Shown in pieces: positions 1 through 7,928 of a DNA stretch of 34,530 nt. A program made the position numbers and the translations under genes. Within the stretch, counting starts at the first letter, position 1; the number at the start of each line of letters is the position of its first letter. Source of the stretch: Candidatus Aminicenantes bacterium UBA876 (lineage in GTDB: Bacteria > Acidobacteriota > Aminicenantia > UBA2199). The stretch lies in NCBI GenBank assembly GCA_002294665.1, contig DBFQ01000108.1:10100-44629 (forward strand), in the 5' to 3' direction. A model generated the notes under the pieces. It was not told where the DNA came from, did no database searches, and worked only from the letters and a program-made list of their open reading frames with translations.

Positions 1-37
1 CAACTCTCCAACTCTCCAACTCCTCAACTCCCCAACT
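1..37. repeat. Imperfect 8-bp tandem repeat at the window edge
   Basis: Four and a half copies of an 8-base unit CAACTCYC run from the first base (two exact CAACTCTC copies, then CAACTCCT, CAACTCCC and a partial CAACT). The array probably continues beyond the left edge. There are no spacers, so it is not a CRISPR. An AT-rich stretch with a TATAAT-like hexamer at 50-55 follows, but no convincing -35 element lies at the right distance. Confidence 0.6.
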
Positions 38-102
38 GTATTCAGATTTTATAATTAACTCATTTTACATCTCCATCGAAATGTGGTAGGAACTAAGGTT
101 TC

Positions 103-375
103 ATGCAACAGGCAAAGTGGTTCTTTCTGATCCTCGCGGTGTTTTGCGTGGTGATCGGCGCCGTGGATTTTTTCCACGTGGAGACCGGTTTTGTCACTGA
201 TTACAATTGCCCCGCCTGCCTGTTTCAGAGTACGTTTTTTGCCGCCATACGCTCGCTGGTAGTGGTGATTGCGTTTGTCCTCGCTTTTCTGATCATGTTG
301 GCTGAGCCGAAGCCGCGGCGATTGACGCGAGGAAGTTTCAGGGCGGTGAACAACAAGTCTCCGCCCCGGGCCTGA
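103..375 (+). CDS. Small two-helix membrane protein with periplasmic CPAC loop
   Basis: This 90-residue protein is not one I recognise. It has two hydrophobic helices (about residues 5-24 and 48-67), a loop between them carrying C36-P-A-C39, and a basic, proline-containing tail. Positive charges at both ends suggest that both termini are cytoplasmic and the CPAC loop is periplasmic. A CxxC with an internal proline resembles thiol-redox or metal-binding loops, but nothing else supports a catalytic role. The ATG at 103 follows AAGG by four bases. It lies 90 bases before an exported beta-barrel candidate and an FMN-binding protein on the same strand, so a role in envelope redox chemistry is possible. 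That it is a real gene is likely; the function is a guess. Confidence 0.6.
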   Translation: MQQAKWFFLILAVFCVVIGAVDFFHVETGFVTDYNCPACLFQSTFFAAIRSLVVVIAFVLAFLIMLAEPKPRRLTRGSFRAVNNKSPPRA

Positions 376-396
376 CCGGACCGGGTCGGTCTTTTC
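374..396 (+). terminator. Weak hairpin plus short T-run after the small membrane protein
   Basis: The arms GACCGG (374-379) and TCGGTC (386-391), with one G-T pair, close a six-base loop and are followed by four T residues. The hairpin overlaps the stop codon of the preceding gene. It could attenuate read-through into the next gene, but the short T-run makes it a weak terminator. Confidence 0.3.
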
Positions 397-465
397 CATT
401 AACGGGTGCGGACGAGGCAATCGCCGCATCGATTCGTTCGCAGATCATGATCAGGAGTTGAAAGA

Positions 466-1410
466 ATGAAAAGAAAATGGATGTTTGCTGTTTTTGTGAC
501 AGGCATGCTGGCATTACTGCCGCTGCATGCAGAGGATACAATCGGTTGTTCCAAGGGGATCGGCAAAGGCGTGATCTGGCCGCGGGTCTACTTCAAGGTG
601 ATCAATTATTCAGAAAAGTGGTCTTCATTTGCCGAAGATATGGTGGCCATGAACAGTGAGCCCGGTGGCCTGCAGTCCGCATCCGTACACCAGCTGGATT
701 TCCGCCTGGGTTACGGGCTTCTGCATAACCTGAATGTGGGGGTGAACCTGCAATACGCCTGGGGTGAAGCGGAAAAAGTCACTCCCCAGGGAGAAACCCT
801 GGAATTGAAGGCATCCGATCTGAACAATGTCTGGTTTTCCGGGCAGTGGTTTTTCCTCGATCGGCATCAATTCGGCGGACTGAGACATTTCAAACTGGGT
901 CTGGGTGCCAGTTACGGTTTTGCTGTGAATGACACCGACGAAAACCTGCTGGCGGGAATCGGTCCCGGGGTCGAACAGTTCAAGTTGGGGCCGATGTGGC
1001 ATTTTGAACTCGGCTCGTCCGGGGTCGAGGTTGCAGGCCATGCTTTGTATCACTGGAAAGGCACCGCCCGTGAAGTCAAGGGGTGGGGGCGCAGCGGTCA
1101 CAATATCGCCGACACGTTGAATTACCAGCTCAAATTGGAAGGGGCTCCTTTTGATTTCCTCGGCTGCGGAATCGGCCTGACCGGCTGGTTCGGCACGGAA
1201 GAGGACATGAGCCTGGTCAATCGGGATCACACGTTGAACCGGGGCTACAATCACGCCGTCATGCTGCATGCCGAATTCTTTCCCATGGGTGGCCAGTATG
1301 AAAAACGCAAGATCTACATGATCGTCAACATTCCCTATGCTCAGCGCGCCATGAAAAGCGCCGGGGTGGTATGGTCTCTGGGATTCATGTGGACCTTTTA
1401 CACGCTGTAG
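466..1410 (+). CDS. Exported protein, probable outer-membrane beta-barrel
   Basis: The 314-residue product starts with a clear signal peptide (basic MKRK, hydrophobic core to about residue 19, cleavage probably after LHA near residue 22). The mature part is rich in Gly and aromatic residues and shows repeated alternating polar/hydrophobic stretches, for example around the FRLGYGLLHNLNVGVNLQY region. It ends in an aromatic-rich strand (WSLGFMWTFYTL). This pattern is typical of outer-membrane barrels, though the last residue is Leu rather than the usual Phe. I do not recognise a family. An AGGAG lies upstream of the ATG. The FMN-binding gene starts 36 bases downstream, so the two are probably co-transcribed. 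Substrate and role are unknown; a porin-like or electron-conduit role is only a possibility. Confidence 0.7.
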   Translation: MKRKWMFAVFVTGMLALLPLHAEDTIGCSKGIGKGVIWPRVYFKVINYSEKWSSFAEDMVAMNSEPGGLQSASVHQLDFRLGYGLLHNLNVGVNLQYAWGEAEKVTPQGETLELKASDLNNVWFSGQWFFLDRHQFGGLRHFKLGLGASYGFAVNDTDENLLAGIGPGVEQFKLGPMWHFELGSSGVEVAGHALYHWKGTAREVKGWGRSGHNIADTLNYQLKLEGAPFDFLGCGIGLTGWFGTEEDMSLVNRDHTLNRGYNHAVMLHAEFFPMGGQYEKRKIYMIVNIPYAQRAMKSAGVVWSLGFMWTFYTL

Positions 1411-1446
1411 GCAATCAAACAAAAAAATCAAGACAGGGGACTGGTT

Positions 1447-2034
1447 ATGAATAAACGCCGAATCACCATGTGGATCATCGGCCTGTTTGCGGCCGGGATG
1501 TTGCTGTCGGCAGCGGAAGGTACGCCCCAGCGCCGGCGCAGGCATCACAGGCATTCCCGCAGCCAGACATGCTGCCGTATTCTGAGCCATGTCGTGGGCG
1601 GGCAGGATGCCTTCAAGCTGTTTGAAACCGATGGGTTCCGTTTCGCCACGATCCGGCGTGGCGGGGAATTACTCCTGGGCCTGTTTACCGCGGACTACTC
1701 GCAGATCGAGGGTTATCGCGGCATCACGAATTGCCTGGTGCTGCTGAATCTGCAGGGGGTGGTCCAGGAGGTCCGGGTGGTTGAGTCAGAGGATACACCG
1801 CCCTATGTGAAGCGCCTGATTCGCAAGGGGTTTTTGGAACAACTGGTCGGCCTGAAACCGGATCAGACGCCGCAAGTCGATGCGGTCAGCGGCGCCACCA
1901 TCACTTGCGACGCCATTCGCGATTCCGTGTCCGCTACGCTGCAGGCGTTTACCCGCATTGTCGATACCGTGGATTTTTCCGGTCCGCAGCCGCAGCGCAG
2001 AACGGGTGGTGAAAAGCTGCAACCGCTGGGTTAG
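1447..2034 (+). CDS. Exported FMN-binding domain protein (NqrC/RnfG type motif)
   Basis: This is a 195-residue exported protein. Residues 5-22 form a signal peptide or N-terminal anchor. They are followed by an unusual Arg/His-rich stretch (about 28-38) and a CC pair at 42-43. The C-terminal part holds D145-A-V-S-G-A-T151-I-T, the motif at which NqrC, RnfG and related FMN_bind domains carry FMN covalently on the Thr of the AT pair, a modification made by ApbE in other bacteria. Such proteins pass electrons outside the cytoplasmic membrane. No ApbE, Rnf or Nqr gene is in the window. The partner proteins may be the CPAC membrane protein and the barrel encoded just upstream. The domain assignment is strong, the pathway unknown. 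Confidence 0.82.
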   Translation: MNKRRITMWIIGLFAAGMLLSAAEGTPQRRRRHHRHSRSQTCCRILSHVVGGQDAFKLFETDGFRFATIRRGGELLLGLFTADYSQIEGYRGITNCLVLLNLQGVVQEVRVVESEDTPPYVKRLIRKGFLEQLVGLKPDQTPQVDAVSGATITCDAIRDSVSATLQAFTRIVDTVDFSGPQPQRRTGGEKLQPLG

Positions 2035-2058
2035 CCTGCGCGGCGCACCCGGTGCGGA

Positions 2059-3477
2059 TCATTCGGGAAAATGAACGCAGATCACCTTGGTCTCGGTCAT
2101 TTCCTGGAGAGAAAAACGGATTCCTTCCCGCCCCAGGCCGGAGTTTTTCACGCCGCCGAAAGGCATCGAATCCAGGCGGTAATCGGTTGAATCGTTGATC
2201 ATTACGCCGCCACAATCCAGGGCGCAGGCCGCCTGAAAAGCGCGATTGATGTCACGGGTGAAAATGGCGGCGTGGAGTCCGTATTCAAGGCTGTTTGCCG
2301 CTGCAATCGCTTCGGCGAGAGATGACACCGGGTAGATGTTCACGGTCGGCCCGAAGACTTCCCGGCGGTGGATGGCGGCTTCGGCGGGGACGTTCGTAAG
2401 CACGGTGGGCTCCACTACCGCACCGGTGCGGCTTCCGCCGCAGAGAATATCGGCGCCCATATTCCGCGCTTCGTTGATCCACGTGCACACACGTTCCGCT
2501 TCCCGTTCCGTGATCATCGGACCCATATCGCAGTCCTCTTCCAGTTTTGGACCGACCTTGTATTGACGTGTCCGGGTCAGGAAGCGGTCGCGGAATTCCT
2601 CGTGGATTGTTTTCATTACATAAATCCGCTGGACGCCGATACAATTCTGGCCGGCGGCTGAGAAGGCTCCGGACACACAGGCGGAAACTGCGCTGTCCAG
2701 GTCACAGTCATCCATAACGATCACCGGCGAGTTGGAACCCAGCTCCATGCCGATTTTCTTGATTCCCGCAAGTCGGGTGATACGTTGTCCCGCTTCGAGT
2801 CCGCCGGTGAACGAGACCATGCGGGGACGCGGGTCGCCTACCAGCATGTCTCCGATCTCATGGCCGTGTCCGGTGACCACGTTGAGGGCGTGGGGCGGAA
2901 GCCCGGCTTCCAGGAAGGCCTGGGCCAGTTTCAGAGCCGACAGCGGTGTAACCGCGGCGGGCTTCAATACCACGGAGTTTCCCGCGGCGAAGGCGGGTCC
3001 AAGTTTGTGGGCGACCAGGTTCAGCGGATCGTTGAAGGGCGTGATGGCCAGGACAATGCCTATGGGGAACCGGTAGTAATAGCCGGCCCGTCTTTCCCCT
3101 CCGGGGACGGAGTCGTAGGGAATGGTTTCTCCCCGGATACGTTTGCTTTCCTCGGCGGAAACCGTGAGGGTCTGGACGCAGCGCCTGACCTCGTTGCGGG
3201 CCTCACGGATGGTTTTGCTGCCTTCAAGGGCGATGGTACGGGAAAATTCTTCCAGTTTTGCTTCGACGATTTGTGCCGTTTCGAGCAACACGCGGGCGCG
3301 CTGAAAAGACGTCATCTTGCGGGCCTGGCCGGCGCCCTGTTCGGCCGATGTCAATGCCTGGTCCACTTCCGCGGCGCCGGCCGCGGGAACCGTATCAATT
3401 TCGTGGTTGTCAAAAGGATCGGTGACGGAAATGGTACGATCCGTGTCCCGCCAAACACCTCCAATCAGCATTTTCAT
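2059..3477 (-). CDS. NAD(P)-dependent aldehyde dehydrogenase
   Basis: This 472-residue member of the aldehyde dehydrogenase superfamily oxidises an aldehyde to an acid with NAD(P)+. The catalytic elements are visible: the TPFND segment with N149, LKPA with K172, ELGSNSP with the general base E245, and GQNC with the nucleophile C279. Length is normal. I placed the start at 3477 because AAGGGAG lies just upstream of that ATG and MKMLIGGVW is the usual family N-terminus; the open frame extends 36 codons further without such support. The substrate cannot be read from the sequence; the segment around the Asn resembles the lactaldehyde, glyceraldehyde-phosphate and phosphonoacetaldehyde branch. It has its own promoter in the 249-base gap after menA. 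Family certain, substrate unknown. Confidence 0.93.
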   Translation of the reverse strand: MKMLIGGVWRDTDRTISVTDPFDNHEIDTVPAAGAAEVDQALTSAEQGAGQARKMTSFQRARVLLETAQIVEAKLEEFSRTIALEGSKTIREARNEVRRCVQTLTVSAEESKRIRGETIPYDSVPGGERRAGYYYRFPIGIVLAITPFNDPLNLVAHKLGPAFAAGNSVVLKPAAVTPLSALKLAQAFLEAGLPPHALNVVTGHGHEIGDMLVGDPRPRMVSFTGGLEAGQRITRLAGIKKIGMELGSNSPVIVMDDCDLDSAVSACVSGAFSAAGQNCIGVQRIYVMKTIHEEFRDRFLTRTRQYKVGPKLEEDCDMGPMITEREAERVCTWINEARNMGADILCGGSRTGAVVEPTVLTNVPAEAAIHRREVFGPTVNIYPVSSLAEAIAAANSLEYGLHAAIFTRDINRAFQAACALDCGGVMINDSTDYRLDSMPFGGVKNSGLGREGIRFSLQEMTETKVICVHFPE

Positions 3478-3534
3478 GGCGTCTCCCTTACGTACCGGCA
3501 CGCTCCGGCTGTGAATGGTTGAAAGCGGCCTTAG

Positions 3535-3567
3535 TTCAGCAACCGATTTGAAGGGTTTGTTGCTGAA
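3535..3567 (-). promoter_or_regulatory. Inverted repeat in the aldehyde dehydrogenase leader
   Basis: Perfect 9-base arms TTCAGCAAC (3535-3543) and GTTGCTGAA (3559-3567) are separated by 15 bases. The repeat begins right after the predicted -10 box and covers the expected transcription start, about 60 bases before the start codon. On the transcribed strand no T-run follows the stem, so it is not an intrinsic terminator. It could be an operator for a repressor or an RNA hairpin in the 5' leader. Confidence 0.5.
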
Positions 3568-3574
3568 AAAATGC

Positions 3575-3603
3575 AATATAGGCATTCAGCGTTGCGAAGT
3601 CAA
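3575..3603 (-). promoter_or_regulatory. Sigma-70-like promoter of the aldehyde dehydrogenase gene
   Basis: On the minus strand, TTGACT (3598-3603) and TATATT (3575-3580) are separated by 17 bases. Each hexamer has five of six consensus positions. It would start transcription near 3568 and give a leader of about 90 bases. The gene is thus likely expressed apart from menA upstream. Confidence 0.6.
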
Positions 3604-3726
3604 GCGTCACTTCGCCCGCACGGGTAACGGGGATCCGGGTCAAAGCGGCCGATTCAGCCGGGACGATGTGAAGCGGACTTTACAGATATGCGCCAGCCCA
3701 TATCCGGATCGTCGTGTTTTCAGGGT

Positions 3727-4698
3727 TCAATCCCGGATCAGCAGGTGGACGAACAGGCCGGTATTCAGCAGCAGGCCGAAAATCAGGTTCAAGCGCGCGG
3801 TCGCGCCGTCAAGCGCTTGAAAAACCTCACTGCCCGCTGCGGAGTGTCGCCGCCGGGCATGGGTCAGCAGGCGCAGCGCCGCGGGCAGGGCGGCCAGCGT
3901 GAGCAGGCATGTCGCAGGCAGGGCGGATATCCGGGGAAAACACCACCCGGGAATGAATACGAAGCTGGGAACAAGGATGAAAGGTGAAATGACCAGAAGA
4001 TGAAGATAAATCGAAGAACCACGGTCACCCATGAACAGGGCCGGGGTGCGGATGCTTCCCTGGATGTCCGTCTGCATGTCGCGCCAGTTGTTGGCATGAA
4101 GGATGGCCGCCACCAGCAGGCTTTGGGGAATGGCGAAAATCACCGGCGGCCAGGCGGCGGAACCCGACTGCACCATCCATGCCCCGAGGCTGCCGAGCAA
4201 TCCGAAGGCCGTGAAAACCGCCAGATCGCCCAGGCCGAGGTACTTCAGGGCGAAAGCGCCTCCGGGGGTATAAAACAACCCCAGGACAACGCCGGAAACT
4301 CCCACGGGCAGCAGCCACCATGTCGATTCCCTTGCCAGGTAAAGGCCCAGCAGGATGCCGAGAGCGAACAGCACGGCCGCGCCTCTCAAAGCCTGGCGGG
4401 GTGTCAGCAGGCGTCTTACCACGGCGCCGCTGACCGGTTTGGGTTCCCGGTCCAGACCGCGGTTGAAATCGGAAACGTCGTTCAGAATATTGAACGCGGC
4501 TTGCAGCAGCACCATGGCCGTCAGGGAAAGCAGCAGCCGTTTCCAGTTCAGGAGCGCATCAGTCAGGGTCGGAGCCAGAAGTGCGCCGAATAATACCGGC
4601 ATGGTGGAAGCGGGAAAAGAAAAAGGCCGGGCGGCCACCCACCAGCGGGATAACTTCGATGCACGTCGGGAGGGGACGAAACGGTCCGGGGTTGCCAT
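3727..4698 (-). CDS. menA: 1,4-dihydroxy-2-naphthoate polyprenyltransferase (MenA-like)
   Basis: This 323-residue integral membrane prenyltransferase belongs to the UbiA superfamily. It would attach the polyprenyl chain to 1,4-dihydroxy-2-naphthoate in menaquinone synthesis. The first Asp-rich motif is N73-D-V-S-D77 to D83, the second N204-W-R-D207-M-Q-T-D211. The N-terminal ARPFSFPAS segment matches the RPxTLPAS signature of MenA proteins. Eight or so hydrophobic helices are spread over the chain. The gene starts 16 bases after the stop of the dihydroorotate-dehydrogenase-like gene, so the two form an operon. A methyltransferase of the MenG/UbiE type lies at 7929-8639, which supports a menaquinone role over ubiquinone or heme prenylation. 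No strong ribosome binding site precedes the ATG, consistent with translational coupling. Confidence 0.85.
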   Translation of the reverse strand: MATPDRFVPSRRASKLSRWWVAARPFSFPASTMPVLFGALLAPTLTDALLNWKRLLLSLTAMVLLQAAFNILNDVSDFNRGLDREPKPVSGAVVRRLLTPRQALRGAAVLFALGILLGLYLARESTWWLLPVGVSGVVLGLFYTPGGAFALKYLGLGDLAVFTAFGLLGSLGAWMVQSGSAAWPPVIFAIPQSLLVAAILHANNWRDMQTDIQGSIRTPALFMGDRGSSIYLHLLVISPFILVPSFVFIPGWCFPRISALPATCLLTLAALPAALRLLTHARRRHSAAGSEVFQALDGATARLNLIFGLLLNTGLFVHLLIRD

Positions 4699-4714
4699 GC
4701 GGCTGGCGCGCCGA

Positions 4715-5692
4715 TCAGTCTTCCGCGCCGGCGAAATACTTCATGAACTGGGCGCGCTCATAGAGTTGGGGTGAATCGATGCGTTTGTGGCTCAACCGTC
4801 CGATTGCGTCACGCAACCGTTCCAATCCGGTTTTCTCCATCCATTGCCGGATATCCGCCAGCATGGATGTGATGACTTCGGGCCCCTGCTTGTAGACTGC
4901 CGATGCGATCTGGACGGCTGCGGCCCCGGCAAGCAGGTTCTTGATCACCGCTGCGCCGTCATGAATTCCGGTTGTGGCGGCCAGGTCGCAACGCACCCGC
5001 CCCGCGAGCAGGGCGATCCAGCGCAACACCATGGCATTTTCACTCGGGGTGCTGGTGATTTCCCCTTTGATCACTTTCATCTCGGAAATATCGATATCCG
5101 GATTGTAGAAGCGGTTGAAAAGGACCAACGCGGCGATATTGCGCAATGACAGGTTGAAGGCCGCATTGGCGAGTCCGGAAAAATAGGGGCTGATCTTCAG
5201 GGCAACGGGAATGATGACCTGGGCCGTGACCTGATTGACGATGTCAAAATAGATTTTTTCCACATCTTCGCCATCCTGGCGGGTGTCAGCGGGCAGAACG
5301 AACAGGTTGAGCTCCAGGGCATGGGCGCCGGCCTGCTCGATCTGGCGGGCGTAATCGGTCCATTCGGAAGCCGAGATGCAGTTGATGCTGGCGATGATGG
5401 GGATATCCGTCTTTTCCCGGCTTTCACGAATCAGGCGCAGGTATTCGCTCAGGCTGTGGCGCCGGGTATATTGGGTGATCAAGTCAGCGGCTTCGGAATG
5501 GCCGGGAGAGCCCTGGTGCAGTTCACCGGCTTCGTTGAGGATCTGTTCTTCAAAAATGGACTTGAGGACGACGGCGCCCGCTCCCCGGTCCTCCAGGCGG
5601 CGAATGCTGTCCACAGAGCTCGTGAAACCACAACTGCCGATAATAACGGGATTGCGTAATTCCATGCCCATATAGGTTGTGGACAAGTCCAT
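4715..5692 (-). CDS. Dihydroorotate dehydrogenase-like flavoprotein
   Basis: This 325-residue TIM-barrel flavoprotein belongs to the class often annotated as dihydroorotate-dehydrogenase-like. Visible features are an N-terminal LRNPVIIGSCG strand, the FMN-contacting Lys in VVLKSIFEEQ (K44), ISPYFSGL in mid-chain, and a C-terminal phosphate-binding stretch around TTGIHDGAAVIKNLLAGA. I did not find the Cys or Ser base loop of true PyrD, so the substrate may not be dihydroorotate; dihydrouracil-type or unknown reductions are possible. The start at 5692 is chosen for a GGAGGG five bases upstream and the conserved MDLSTTYMG beginning; the open frame extends 36 codons further into the promoter. It is first in an operon with menA; no functional link to menaquinone is known to me. 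Confidence 0.85.
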   Translation of the reverse strand: MDLSTTYMGMELRNPVIIGSCGFTSSVDSIRRLEDRGAGAVVLKSIFEEQILNEAGELHQGSPGHSEAADLITQYTRRHSLSEYLRLIRESREKTDIPIIASINCISASEWTDYARQIEQAGAHALELNLFVLPADTRQDGEDVEKIYFDIVNQVTAQVIIPVALKISPYFSGLANAAFNLSLRNIAALVLFNRFYNPDIDISEMKVIKGEITSTPSENAMVLRWIALLAGRVRCDLAATTGIHDGAAVIKNLLAGAAAVQIASAVYKQGPEVITSMLADIRQWMEKTGLERLRDAIGRLSHKRIDSPQLYERAQFMKYFAGAED

Positions 5693-5723
5693 GAAACCCT
5701 CCAGAATGCGGCTTTCGCTGGGA

Positions 5724-5764
5724 ATCTGATTCAGATGGTAGCACAGCCGCGATTTTTCTGTCAA
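5724..5764 (-). promoter_or_regulatory. Promoter of the flavoprotein-menA operon with small palindrome
   Basis: On the minus strand, a perfect TTGACA (5759-5764) lies 18 bases from TACCAT (5735-5740, four of six consensus). A palindrome ATCTGA-T-TCAGAT spans 5724-5736, touching the -10 box and the expected start site, where a repressor could bind. The leader to the ATG at 5692 would be about 35 bases. Confidence 0.5.
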
Positions 5765-5896
5765 CCGTGAAAGGGCGATGTCATCGGCCGCTGCTTCCAT
5801 TCCCGAACTTGAATTGCCGACTTCTATATGCTAGCCTCAATCCGATTGATTGCCGCGGCAGCGCGGTGAAGTATTCCGAAGCGGAGGTGGCCTGAC

Positions 5897-7921
5897 ATGA
5901 GCCATGATGAACTCAGAAACCCGGATCGTCCCGCCGGCCTGCCTGAAAACGCGTATCGTAAGCTGGAGGAGGGCGAGGTATACCATCCGGTGGTTCCGGC
6001 TGACCGGCCGTTACCCGAAGTAACGGCATACTCTCTTTTCTGGGGCATGTTTTATGCGGTTCTGTTTTCCATGGCCGCGGCGTACCTCGGCCTGAAGATC
6101 GGTCAGGTGTTCGAGGCTGCCATACCCATCGCCATCCTGGCTGTGGGTTTTTCGGTCATGACCGGGCGGCGCAATGCCTTGTCGGAAAACGTGATCATCC
6201 AGTCAATCGGGGCCAGCTCGGGATTGATCGTGGCCGGGGCCATATTCACGATCCCCGGCCTTTACATCCTGGGCCTGGAAGCAACCTTCATGCAGGTGTT
6301 TCTGGCCTCGCTGCTGGGTGGTTTCCTGGGGATTTTATTCCTGATCCCTTTTCGCAAGTATTTTGTGGCCGACATGCATGGAGAATTTCCTTTCCCGGAA
6401 GCCACGGCAACCACGGAAGTACTGGTGGCGGGCGAATCCGGCGGCAACCAGGCCCGGATCCTGGTGAAAGCGCTGTTTATCGGCGGCTTGTATGACTTCA
6501 TGGTATCCGGACTGGGTTTCTGGAAAGAAATTGTTTCCACGCGGGCGTTTGCATGGGGCCGGAAATTGGCGGACTCCGTCAAACTGGAGTTCAATGTCAA
6601 CATCGGCGCCGCCGTAACCGGTCTCGGATACATCATCGGATTGAAGTACTCGTTGATCATCGCGTGCGGATCGTTTCTATCCTGGTGGGTATTGGTGCCT
6701 GCCATATACTATATCGGCCAGTTCAATCCGGAGCCGATTCTGAGCGCGGCCAAGCCGATATCCGATATGCTGCCCATTGAAATCTTCAGTGAATACGTGC
6801 GGCACATCGGTATCGGCGGCATTGCGGCCGCCGGGATTATCGGCATCATCAAGTCACGCCGCATTATCAGCGGCGCGTTTCGCCTGGCCGCACGTGAAAT
6901 TACCGGCAAGGGTGTCGAACATGGCGCTGAACGCCCGGAACGGCTGCAGCGGGACATGTCGATGAAATGGAACGTGATCCTGATATTTGCCAGCCTGATT
7001 GGTGTATTTGCCTTTTTCCTTTTGGGTGTGGTCGGCGGCAACTGGTACCATGCCCTGGTGGGGCTGGCGATTGTGACCATCATCTCGTTCCTGTTTACCA
7101 CGGTTTCGGCACGGGCCATCGCCATCGTGGGGACCAATCCCGTGTCGGGAATGACGCTCATGACCCTGATTATCGCCTCCGTGATTCTGGTATCCGTGGG
7201 GTTGAAAGGTGAGCAGGGAATGCTGGCCGCGCTGTTGATCGGCGGGGTTGTCTGTACCGCGCTGGCCATGGCCGGAGGGTTTATCACCGACCTGAAGATC
7301 GGTTATTGGCTGGGCACTACGCCGGTGACCCAGCAGCGGTACAAGTTCCTGGGCACGCTGCTTTCCGCGGCCGCGGTCGGACTGGTGATCCTGATGCTCT
7401 ACAAGACCTACGGCTTCGGCCCCGGGGGTCTGGAAGCCCCCCAGGCTTCAGCCATGGCGGCCGTGTTGAAGCCCTTGATGACCGGACAACCTGCGCCCTG
7501 GCTTCTGTACCTGGCGGGAATCATGCTTGCGATCGTGCTGGAATTCATCGGCGTTCCCCCCTTGGCGTTTGCCCTGGGCATGTACCTGCCGCTTTATCTG
7601 AACACCCCGTTGCTGGCGGGAGGTCTGATCGCTCATTTTGTTTCCCGCAGCAGCGCAGAAAAAAAGTTGCAGTCGGCGCGCAAGGAAAGGGGTACATTGA
7701 TCGCTTCCGGATTCATCGCTGGAGGCGCCATCATGGGAGTGGTGGCCGCCGCCATTATCTATTTCGGGCAACTGATATTCGGCGAAGGCTGGTCAATGAT
7801 CCGCGCCCTGGGAACGGACCACTGGCAGGAGTCATTCGGCGGCGAGGCATTGGGATTTGTCATGTTCGTTCTGCTGCTGGGATACCTGTACTGGGATTCC
7901 CGGCGTGCCCGCGTGGAATGA
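5897..7921 (+). CDS. OPT-family oligopeptide transporter
   Basis: This is a 674-residue polytopic inner-membrane protein of the OPT family, proton-coupled importers of small peptides or metal chelates. Sequence features are a polar N-terminus of about 45 residues, then dense hydrophobic segments (around 15), with AAAYLGLKIGQVFEAAIPIAI near residue 60, FPFPEATATTEVL in the first third, and GVPPLAFALGMYLPLYLNTP near the C-terminus, the last being a recognisable OPT signature. Length is typical of the bacterial subgroup. A GGAGG eight to nine bases upstream supports the ATG at 5897. The methyltransferase gene begins seven bases after its stop, so the two are probably translated together. The substrate is not evident from the sequence. 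No clear promoter was found in the upstream gap shared with the divergent flavoprotein gene. Confidence 0.92.
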   Translation: MSHDELRNPDRPAGLPENAYRKLEEGEVYHPVVPADRPLPEVTAYSLFWGMFYAVLFSMAAAYLGLKIGQVFEAAIPIAILAVGFSVMTGRRNALSENVIIQSIGASSGLIVAGAIFTIPGLYILGLEATFMQVFLASLLGGFLGILFLIPFRKYFVADMHGEFPFPEATATTEVLVAGESGGNQARILVKALFIGGLYDFMVSGLGFWKEIVSTRAFAWGRKLADSVKLEFNVNIGAAVTGLGYIIGLKYSLIIACGSFLSWWVLVPAIYYIGQFNPEPILSAAKPISDMLPIEIFSEYVRHIGIGGIAAAGIIGIIKSRRIISGAFRLAAREITGKGVEHGAERPERLQRDMSMKWNVILIFASLIGVFAFFLLGVVGGNWYHALVGLAIVTIISFLFTTVSARAIAIVGTNPVSGMTLMTLIIASVILVSVGLKGEQGMLAALLIGGVVCTALAMAGGFITDLKIGYWLGTTPVTQQRYKFLGTLLSAAAVGLVILMLYKTYGFGPGGLEAPQASAMAAVLKPLMTGQPAPWLLYLAGIMLAIVLEFIGVPPLAFALGMYLPLYLNTPLLAGGLIAHFVSRSSAEKKLQSARKERGTLIASGFIAGGAIMGVVAAAIIYFGQLIFGEGWSMIRALGTDHWQESFGGEALGFVMFVLLLGYLYWDSRRARVE

Positions 7922-7928
7922 TGCCGGA

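Noticed and set aside
1..37. CRISPR array at the left edge
   Set aside because: The repeat unit is only 8 bases with no spacers and no cas genes.
625..1590. 321-codon open frame on the minus strand
   Set aside because: It lies opposite the barrel and FMN-binding genes, which have signal peptides and known motifs; its translation shows no domain pattern. It is a frame shadow of GC-rich coding DNA.
2044..2056. CGCAC/GTGCG hairpin between convergent genes as a terminator
   Set aside because: The stem is only five bases and no T-run follows on either strand.
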